Shown one piece after another: positions 58,066 to 64,000 of a stretch of 64,000 nt of DNA (position 1 is its first letter; each line of letters begins with the position of its first letter). Origin of the DNA: Planctomonas deserti (GTDB lineage: Bacteria > Actinomycetota > Actinomycetes > Actinomycetales > Microbacteriaceae); the NCBI RefSeq assembly GCF_003067705.1, contig NZ_QANL01000001.1, forward strand, positions 682,001 to 746,000. The letters are read 5' to 3'. The notes below the pieces were generated by a model, which was given only the letters and a program-made list of their open reading frames with translations, was not told the DNA's origin and ran no database searches. Position numbers and translations under genes: made by a program.

Positions 58066-60228
58066 ATGAACCGGCCACAGGACACGACGCATGAGTCACT
58101 CGCCCAAGACGCGATGGCGCACGGCGAGCACGACGGTCACGACCCCCACCGGGGTCACGAGCACGGAACCCACACCGCGCATGGGCACCCCGGGCACGGG
58201 CACGGCGGGCACGGGCACGGGCACGGCGGGCACGGCTCCCATGCCGGGCACGGCGACCACGTCGGTCAGTTCCGGCGCCTATTCTGGATCATGCTGGTGG
58301 TCGCGATCCCGGTCGTGGCATTCAGCCCGATGTTCGCGATGATCCTCGACTACTCCCTGCCCGACATTCCGGGCATCGAATGGGTCTCCCCCGCGCTCGG
58401 CACGGTCATGTACCTGTGGGGCGGCCGGCCGTTCCTCGTGGGCGCGGTCGGTGAGCTGCGGGTCGGCAAACCCGGCATGATGCTGCTCATCGCGCTCGCC
58501 ATCACGGTGGCGTTCCTCGCGTCCTGGGCGGCGAACCTCGGCCTGATCGATCACGAGCTCGACTTCTGGTGGGAGCTCGCCCTGCTCATCGTGATCATGC
58601 TGCTCGGCCACTGGATCGAGATGCGCTCCCTCGCGCAGACGTCCTCCGCGCTCGACTCGCTCGCCGCGCTGCTGCCGGACGAGGCGGAGCGCGTCGAGGG
58701 GGACGAGGTCGTGATCGTGCCCCCGTCCTCGCTCCGCCTGGGCGACGTCGTGCTGGTGCGGCCCGGGGCGCGAGTGCCGGCCGACGGGGAGGTGCAGGGC
58801 GGCACGGCCGACGTGGACGAGTCGATGATCACCGGTGAGTCGCGGCCCGTCACCCGCACGATCGGCGACCCCGTCGTGGCGGGCACCGTCGCCACCGACT
58901 CCGCGCTGCGGGTGCGGGTGCGGGTGACCGCGGTGGGCGAGAACACCGCCCTCGCCGGCATCCAGCGTCTGGTGACCGAGGCGCAGAACTCGTCGTCCCG
59001 CGCTCAGCGGATCGCCGACACGGCGGCGGGCTGGCTGTTCTGGTTCGCGCTCGGCGTCGGCGCCATCACGGCGATCGCCTGGACGCTGCTGGGCAGCCCG
59101 AACGACGCCATCGTGCGCACCATCACGGTGCTCGTCATCGCGTGCCCGCACGCCCTCGGCCTCGCGATCCCCCTCGTGGTGTCCATCTCGACCGAGCGCG
59201 CCGCCAAGGCGGGCGTGCTGGTCAAGGACCGCCTGGCGCTGGAGAGCATGCGCACGGTGGATGCGGTGCTCTTCGACAAGACCGGCACGCTGACCCGCGG
59301 CGAGCCCGTGGTGACGCGCGTCGCCGCCGTCACCGGCACCGAGGACTCCCTGCTCGCCCTCGCGGCGGCCGTGGAGTCCGACAGTGAGCATCCGCTGGCC
59401 CGGGCCATCGTGGACGCGGCCGGCACCCGCGGCATCCCCGCCCCCCGCGCCGTCGACTTCCAGGCGTCGACCGCCGTCGGCGTCAGCGGCACCGTGGACG
59501 GCCGGCGGATCAGCGTCGGCGGGCCGGGCATGCTGCGCGAGCACGCGGCCGAGCCGCTCCCGGCCACCCGGCCGTGGCAGGACGAGGGCGCGATCATCCT
59601 GCACGTCCTCGCCGACGGACGGGTGATCGGCGCGATAGGGCTCGCGGACGAGGTGCGGCCGGAGTCGCGGCAGGCGGTGTCGGAGCTGCAGGCGAGGGGC
59701 GTGGAGGTCGTGATGATCACGGGTGACGCCGAGCAGGTGGCCCGCTCGGTCGCGGGGCAGCTCGGGATCTCCCGGGTGTTCGCCGGTGTGCGCCCCGAGG
59801 ACAAGTCGGCGAAGGTGGCCGAGCTGCAGTCCGAGGGCCACCGGGTGGCGATGGTGGGCGATGGTGTGAACGACGCCCCGGCGCTGGCCCAGGCCGACGT
59901 CGGGATCGCGATCGGCGCGGGCACCGACGTCGCCATCGCGTCCGCCGGGGTCATCCTGGCTGGCGACGACCCGCGCGCCGTGCTCTCGGTCATCACCCTG
60001 TCCCGTGCCGCGTACCGGAAGATGAAGCAGAACCTCTGGTGGGCCGCCGGGTACAACCTCATCTCGGTGCCGCTCGCCGCCGGGGTGCTCGCCCCGTTCG
60101 GCTTCGTGCTGCCGATGGAGGTCGGCGCCCTGCTCATGTCGCTCTCCACCGTGGTGGTCGCCGTGAACGCCCAGCTCCTGCGCCGGCTGACCCTGGTGCC
60201 CGCGGAGGCCCGCCACTCGGCACAATAG
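58066..60228 (+). CDS. copB: Copper-exporting P-type ATPase, CopB type
   Basis: The 720-residue pump has a long His/Gly-rich N-terminus (about residues 18-68), membrane motif ACPHAL (CPH, copper/silver class P1B-3), TGES, phosphorylation site DKTGTLT, the HP motif in SEHPLARA and GDGVNDAPAL. It pumps copper out of the cytoplasm at ATP cost. The ATG at 58066 follows a -10 by 6 nt. A CsoR-like box in the promoter makes copper control likely. Chaperone or regulator genes are not adjacent. Confidence 0.95.
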   Translation: MNRPQDTTHESLAQDAMAHGEHDGHDPHRGHEHGTHTAHGHPGHGHGGHGHGHGGHGSHAGHGDHVGQFRRLFWIMLVVAIPVVAFSPMFAMILDYSLPDIPGIEWVSPALGTVMYLWGGRPFLVGAVGELRVGKPGMMLLIALAITVAFLASWAANLGLIDHELDFWWELALLIVIMLLGHWIEMRSLAQTSSALDSLAALLPDEAERVEGDEVVIVPPSSLRLGDVVLVRPGARVPADGEVQGGTADVDESMITGESRPVTRTIGDPVVAGTVATDSALRVRVRVTAVGENTALAGIQRLVTEAQNSSSRAQRIADTAAGWLFWFALGVGAITAIAWTLLGSPNDAIVRTITVLVIACPHALGLAIPLVVSISTERAAKAGVLVKDRLALESMRTVDAVLFDKTGTLTRGEPVVTRVAAVTGTEDSLLALAAAVESDSEHPLARAIVDAAGTRGIPAPRAVDFQASTAVGVSGTVDGRRISVGGPGMLREHAAEPLPATRPWQDEGAIILHVLADGRVIGAIGLADEVRPESRQAVSELQARGVEVVMITGDAEQVARSVAGQLGISRVFAGVRPEDKSAKVAELQSEGHRVAMVGDGVNDAPALAQADVGIAIGAGTDVAIASAGVILAGDDPRAVLSVITLSRAAYRKMKQNLWWAAGYNLISVPLAAGVLAPFGFVLPMEVGALLMSLSTVVVAVNAQLLRRLTLVPAEARHSAQ

Positions 60229-60276
60229 AGGCAGGGGGCAGCACATGCGCAGAACTGCGGTGAACGGGTACGGGCC

Positions 60277-60837
60277 ATGACGATCAGCATTCCGACCACG
60301 AGGGAGGCCGTGCGAGCGGTCTGGGCGCAGGGCGTGCCGGACTATCGCGCGGTCACGGACAGCGCCGCCGCCGACCGGGTCCTCAGCGGCCTCCTCCGCG
60401 CCGCGCTCGATCTGCTGATCTACCGCAAGCTCGCCGGCAGGCGGGACGCCATCCACATGGTGGGCGGCGACAGCGAGGGATACCGCAGGTACGCGGCGGC
60501 GAACGACCGCACGGCGGACGGCGCGGTCGTGCTCGCCCACGCCCTCGCCGAGGCCACTGAGGAGGCCCGCCTCTTCGGCGAGCTGTTCGGTGTCGCACCG
60601 CCGTTCGGCTCCTGCCGCATCGTCGTCCTCTCCGTCGAGGACGGGTGCGCCGTCAACCGGCTCGAGCTCGACCCGGAGAGCCGAGGCGGCGTGTCCTGGT
60701 ACGGGCGCTTCGACAACGCGCTGTTCAGCGAGGTCGCCATCGGTTTCGCGCTCTTCGTCACCCACCTCGTCGCCAACGTGTTCGACGACGACGACGGCAC
60801 GGAGACCTTCGAGGAGTCCTTCCAGTACGTCGTGTGA
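60277..60837 (+). CDS. Uncharacterised protein
   Basis: The 186-residue protein is mixed alpha/beta with a basic centre (LIYRKLAGRRDAIHMVGGDS) and an acidic end (VFDDDDGTETFEE). I recognise no domain. It starts 49 bp after copB on the same strand without a strong ribosome site, so co-transcription is possible. The reading frame has clear codon bias. Confidence 0.65.
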   Translation: MTISIPTTREAVRAVWAQGVPDYRAVTDSAAADRVLSGLLRAALDLLIYRKLAGRRDAIHMVGGDSEGYRRYAAANDRTADGAVVLAHALAEATEEARLFGELFGVAPPFGSCRIVVLSVEDGCAVNRLELDPESRGGVSWYGRFDNALFSEVAIGFALFVTHLVANVFDDDDGTETFEESFQYVV

Positions 60838-60849
60838 CGCGGTCGCGGC

Positions 60850-61240
60850 ATCACGGTCGCTGAGCCGCGATCACGGTCGCAGCACTGGCCGCCGGGCCGC
60901 CATCGCGGTCGCTGAGCTTGTCGAAGCGACGCGAGCCATGTTGCGTCCCTTCGACAAGCTCAGGGACCGTAGGAGGCGTCCCTTCGACAGGCCCAGCCGC
61001 CGCGGGGGCACCGAGCCCGGCACTTCCGCTCCGCGCCTCGATCAGCCGCCATCACGGTCGGGATCGGCACTTCCGCTCCGCGCCTCGATCAGCCGCCGCG
61101 GGGCAGCGAGCCGGCACTTCCGCTCCCCGCCTCGATCAGCCGCCATCACGGTCGCTGATCTCGTCGAAGCGACGCGAGCCGGGTTGCGTCCCTTCGACAG
61201 GCTCAGGGACCGTGGGGGGTCCTTCGACAGGCTCAGCCGC
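60850..61240. repeat. REP-like hairpin cluster with a second interspersed direct repeat
   Basis: At least five hairpin-family members of both stem types (GTCCCT/AGGGAC and GTCGCT/AGCGAC) are present. Interleaved are three direct copies of CGGCACTTCCGCTCC followed by CGCCTCGATCAGCCGCC, near 61018, 61070 and 61110. The 460-bp gap (60838-61297) contains no gene. Confidence 0.88.
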
Positions 61241-61297
61241 CGCTACATGGGGGAAGCGCCGGGGTGTGCGACCCCGGCGCTTCCGGACCGGAGGCCG

Positions 61298-61480
61298 TCA
61301 GCCGCCCAGCTTCTTGTCCGCCGCGTCCGTCGCTCCGTCGATCTTGTCGTCGGCCTTGCCGCCCGTCGCCGAGCTCGCCGCGTCTCCGGCCTTGTCCAGC
61401 CCAAGGTCCGTCGCCTTCTCGCCCGCGCCGCCGCTAGCCGCGTCCTTGGCCTTGTCGCCCAGCCCACCCAGATCAGCCAT
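61298..61480 (-). CDS. Rv0909-like small antitoxin-family or CsbD-like protein
   Basis: The 60-residue protein is Ala, Gly, Asp and Lys rich with repeated KAxDAA-like units (MADLGGLGDKAKDAASGG). It resembles the small Rv0909/MT0933-type proteins called antitoxins in actinobacteria and also stress CsbD-like proteins. No toxin gene adjoins it, so an antitoxin role is doubtful. The ATG has a moderate AAGGGAA site. Confidence 0.65.
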   Translation of the reverse strand: MADLGGLGDKAKDAASGGAGEKATDLGLDKAGDAASSATGGKADDKIDGATDAADKKLGG

Positions 61481-61558
61481 GTCGATTCCCTTCGTCGGGT
61501 CACCGGGCGCCCGTCGCTCGGTGCGTGACCGCAGTCTCGTCCGTGGACAGGCCCGCGC

Positions 61559-62662
61559 CTAGCCCTGCAGGGCCGGAATGTCCGTCGATTCATCGCGGGC
61601 GTAAGCGGAAACGAGAAGCTGCCCGCGGACGTCCGCCATACGGTCGAGGATCCGGTCGATGAGGGCGCCGGAGACGCCCGACGTCACGACGTCGTATGGC
61701 CCGATGGGCTGGAGCTTGCCGACCCGGATGCGGATCACCTCCCAGCCGACCGCGCGCAGCAGCCGGTCCTTCTTCCGGTCGACGGCCTCGCGCCGCCCCA
61801 CGTGCTCGAGGCCGTCGCGCCCGACGGTGTCGTATTCGATGGCGACCTTGAGCTCCGGCAGGAGGATGTCCGGCCAGACCTCGACGTGGTGGAAGAAGGG
61901 TCGCGCGACCCGGACGGCGTTCGTGCTGAGGTCGATGTCGAGCCGGGCGGCAAGACGCTGCCGGAGGTCGGCCTCCGCGGCGGAGGCGGGTCTCGGTGCC
62001 CAGGTGCTCACGAATGCCTCGCCGACGGGCACCGCATCCGCGCCGGCGCGCGCGTGCCGACAGGTGATGCACCTGCGCCCCTCGATGATCTTCTCGATCG
62101 GGGACTCGTAGGTGCCGTGTCCCGCGGGGCACACCCAGGGGTACCGCGCCTCGGCCCGGGTCTCGACGGCGAGCGCGGCGCGGCGCCCGGGCGTGACGCG
62201 CTCGAGCAGCTCCTCGCGGGTGACCGGCGAGCTGTCCAGGCGCCGGCACAGCGCGCAGCGATCGGCGGCGTCGTCGGGCGAGATGCGCCGCGGATCGACC
62301 GGGTGGCCGCAGGCGTGCGGCGGGGTGCCCGGCGCCGGAGCGATGGGTGCCCGGCCCCGCACCGCCAGGGCGGCGCAGTCGGGACACCAGGTCGAGCGGC
62401 GACGGGAGCCCCCCGGCCGCTGCCGCTGCTCCTCCGGGGTCGCGGCGAAGCGGTGCCCCATGTCGCAGACCCACAGGAGCAGCACGTCGGCGGCGGGCGG
62501 GATCTGGGTGAGCGTGATGCCGTGGTTCAGATCCGGGTGGTACTGGCGGATGAGCACGGGGTACCGCGCCCAGTCGTCGCGGTACGTGCCCACGGCGTAC
62601 GGCACCGCGACGCCCTTCGACCACTGGCGGCGGGCCCACCACTGGTCGACGCTCTCCGGCAT
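61559..62662 (-). CDS. Zinc-ribbon array with C-terminal PD-(D/E)XK nuclease-like domain
   Basis: The 367-residue protein has three treble-clef-like zinc modules: WVCDMGHRF...CPDC (about 65-95), a middle HACGH...CALC (116-140) and WVCPAGH...CITC (175-200). A C-terminal domain (230-340) has a VSR/DUF559-like core, EVWPDILLPELKVAIEYDTV followed by a KKDRLLRAVGWEVIRIRV segment, with the Asp and Glu-x-Asp positions of the nuclease fold. Similar zinc-ribbon proteins are common in Microbacteriaceae but uncharacterised. It is solitary, with no methylase or helicase partner. DNA repair, mobile-element control or defence are all possible. Confidence 0.65.
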   Translation of the reverse strand: MPESVDQWWARRQWSKGVAVPYAVGTYRDDWARYPVLIRQYHPDLNHGITLTQIPPAADVLLLWVCDMGHRFAATPEEQRQRPGGSRRRSTWCPDCAALAVRGRAPIAPAPGTPPHACGHPVDPRRISPDDAADRCALCRRLDSSPVTREELLERVTPGRRAALAVETRAEARYPWVCPAGHGTYESPIEKIIEGRRCITCRHARAGADAVPVGEAFVSTWAPRPASAAEADLRQRLAARLDIDLSTNAVRVARPFFHHVEVWPDILLPELKVAIEYDTVGRDGLEHVGRREAVDRKKDRLLRAVGWEVIRIRVGKLQPIGPYDVVTSGVSGALIDRILDRMADVRGQLLVSAYARDESTDIPALQG

Positions 62663-62717
62663 GGCGGCAGCGTAGGCGAGGCCACCGACATCGGCCAGGG
62701 TCGGCGCGGTCGCCGCC

Positions 62718-63275
62718 TCAGCGGGGCGCGAAGGCGGCCCGGAACAGTGCCCGCGCCCGGTGCGCGATCGCGGCGCGATCCCCGACGGCGGAGCGCGGCA
62801 GCAGCACGCTCACCATCGAGATCGACAAGAGCACGTCCGCCACCTCGACGTGCCCGCCGATGCGCCCCGCGCCCTGATCCCGGGCGAGGATGACCTCGAT
62901 CACGGCTGTGATCCGCGTGCGCAGGTGCTCCGCCCGGGGATCCTCGGCGGCCGCCGAGATCATGTCGATGAGGGCGATCGAGCCCATCGCCTGCTCGGTC
63001 ACCGCGTCGAACAGGTCGCCGAGCGTGGCGTCACCGGTGGCCGCGAGCGCCTCCAGGTCCTCGATGTTCTCGTCGAACACGGCCAGGGCGAGAGCGATCC
63101 GGTCCGGGAAGTGCCGGTACAGGCTGCCCTGCCCGACACCGGCCCGGCGGGCGACCGCGCTGAGCGGGGCGGCGAAGCCGGACTCCGCGAACACCTCGCG
63201 GGCGGCCTCGATGAGCGCCCGCCGATTCTCAGGCCCCGCACTGGGTCCGCGATTGGCCCGGGCACTGTCTGACAC
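62718..63275 (-). CDS. TetR-family transcriptional regulator
   Basis: The 185-residue protein has a TetR HTH near the N-terminus (RRALIEAAREVFAESGFAAP, then LSAVARRAGVGQGSLYRHFP) and an all-helical ligand domain. The GTG at 63275 follows a TACGCT -10 by 6 nt, so it may be leaderless. It diverges from the SDR gene across a perfect operator palindrome, implying control of that gene and itself. Confidence 0.92.
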   Translation of the reverse strand: MSDSARANRGPSAGPENRRALIEAAREVFAESGFAAPLSAVARRAGVGQGSLYRHFPDRIALALAVFDENIEDLEALAATGDATLGDLFDAVTEQAMGSIALIDMISAAAEDPRAEHLRTRITAVIEVILARDQGAGRIGGHVEVADVLLSISMVSVLLPRSAVGDRAAIAHRARALFRAAFAPR

Positions 63276-63287
63276 CGGTGTAGCGTA

Positions 63288-63311
63288 CAACCGGACAGAG
63301 TTGTCCGGTTG
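63288..63311. promoter_or_regulatory. TetR operator, perfect 10-bp inverted repeat
   Basis: CAACCGGACA (63288-63297) and its exact complement TGTCCGGTTG (63302-63311) flank GAGT. The site lies in the 76-bp gap between the divergent tetR and SDR genes and overlaps the upstream side of the tetR -10 region. Binding by the adjacent regulator is inferred. Confidence 0.75.
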
Positions 63312-63351
63312 GCGAGGGACCCCGCGCCGACCACACAGAAAGGACGAACCC

Positions 63352-64000
63352 GTGACGAACACCCGCACTCCCCTCACCGCAGACTCGACGATCGGAACCT
63401 GGCTCGACGACCCCATCGGCGGCGCCGTGCTCGGCGCGCTCCTCGCGCAGGGCGGCCAGTCCGCGGAGGCGCTGCGCCCCGTGCGCGGCATGGCCCTCGG
63501 CCGCCTCGTGCAGGTGAGCCAGGGCGCCTTCAGCCAGGAGATGGTGGACGCCGTGGTGCGGCAGGCCGAGTCGGGTGAGCTGCCCGAGGGCTGGGAGGCG
63601 ACGTCGGCTGCCGCGGACACCCCGGCTCCGTCGACCCCCGCCGCCCCGCGCCCCCAGTGGGTCGAGAAGGTGACCCACGGCCGCTTCACCGGCAAGACCG
63701 TGATCGTGACCGGGGCCGGCTCGGGCATCGGCCGCGCCACCGCGTCCCGGGTGGCGCGCGAGGGCGGCCGCGTGATTGCCGTCGACATCTCCCGCGAGCG
63801 CCTGGACGAGTTCGCGGCCGCGCTGCCCGACGCCGACATCGTCGTGGTCGACGGCGACATCACCGACGACGCCGCGGTGGCGGCCATCGTCGAGGCCGCC
63901 GGCGACCGGATCGACGCGCTCGCCAACGTCGCCGGGATCATGGACGACATGACGCCCGTGCACGAGGTCACGGACGCGGTGTGGGACCGGGTCTTCGCGA
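63352..64000 (+). CDS. SDR oxidoreductase with N-terminal extension (3' end outside window)
   Basis: The visible 216 residues start at a GTG behind AAAGGACG. About 115 residues of an unrelated helical extension (with GGAVLGALLAQGGQSAEALR) come first and then a Pro/Ala linker. The SDR cofactor motif VTGAGSGIGRATASRV begins near 120, and ANVAG follows as the NNAG equivalent. The catalytic Tyr-Lys lies beyond the window. It is probably repressed by the divergent TetR protein. Confidence 0.88.
   Translation, partial: MTNTRTPLTADSTIGTWLDDPIGGAVLGALLAQGGQSAEALRPVRGMALGRLVQVSQGAFSQEMVDAVVRQAESGELPEGWEATSAAADTPAPSTPAAPRPQWVEKVTHGRFTGKTVIVTGAGSGIGRATASRVAREGGRVIAVDISRERLDEFAAALPDADIVVVDGDITDDAAVAAIVEAAGDRIDALANVAGIMDDMTPVHEVTDAVWDRVFA

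Noticed and set aside
62718-63971. A 417-codon TetR protein with a long N-terminal domain
   Set aside because: The first 230 codons are antisense to the SDR gene and cross the operator; the TetR HTH begins just after the GTG at 63275.

Overview
The window is a chromosomal segment of a high-GC actinobacterium, most likely a member of Microbacteriaceae. The evidence is GC-rich codon use, many GTG starts, densely overlapping operons (ATGA, GTGA, TAGTG junctions), several likely leaderless promoters, a C50-carotenoid locus (crtE-crtB-crtI-crtYe-crtYf-crtEb with divergent idi) and a small DUF7882-type gene typical of the family. I see no integrase, transposase, prophage, CRISPR array or rRNA. There is one tRNA, Gly-CCC.

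Region 1 (845-16675) is a catabolic regulon for an amine- or amide-bearing compound. An eight-gene minus-strand operon encodes a flavin monooxygenase, a Rid protein, a DUF1028 protein, an M20 amidase, an aldehyde dehydrogenase, a copper amine oxidase, a GMC oxidoreductase and a sarcosine-oxidase-like protein. A LysR regulator diverges from it. A YtcJ-type amidohydrolase and an SsuABC/TauABC-type importer follow. One 81-bp element with invariant internal spacing lies upstream of each of the three target units, which ties them into a single regulon.

Region 2 (16968-31600) is mixed housekeeping and accessory: a secreted nuclease-like lipoprotein, an aldo/keto reductase, several SDRs, a lower-GC gene pair with a GNAT-like protein, a formaldehyde-dehydrogenase-like ADH, the carotenoid genes, dcd and tRNA-Gly. 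Region 3 (31938-40468) holds an Fe3+/phosphonate-type ABC importer in a run with three phosphatase-like genes, then two membrane proteins and an RpiR regulator.

Region 4 (39638-45754) is the most striking single locus. A 1317-residue NRPS-like protein has an adenylation domain, a carrier domain and a membrane-embedded terminal region, the architecture of epsilon-poly-L-lysine synthetase. Its adenylation code reads as lysine-like. It overlaps an M1 metallopeptidase gene and is followed by the RpiR gene. Region 5 (46168-50175) is a polyamine/phosphonate-type ABC importer.

Region 6 (51053-64000) holds an XRE-cupin regulator with a B3/4-domain partner, a heme oxygenase-bacteriophytochrome-GGDEF operon, ribA, a copper P-type ATPase behind a CsoR-like operator, a zinc-ribbon nuclease-like protein, and a TetR/SDR divergent pair with a perfect operator palindrome. 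Two families of palindromic intergenic repeats recur throughout: a GTCCCT...AGGGAC hairpin family and a CTGCC(C/T)(A/G)GGCAG family.
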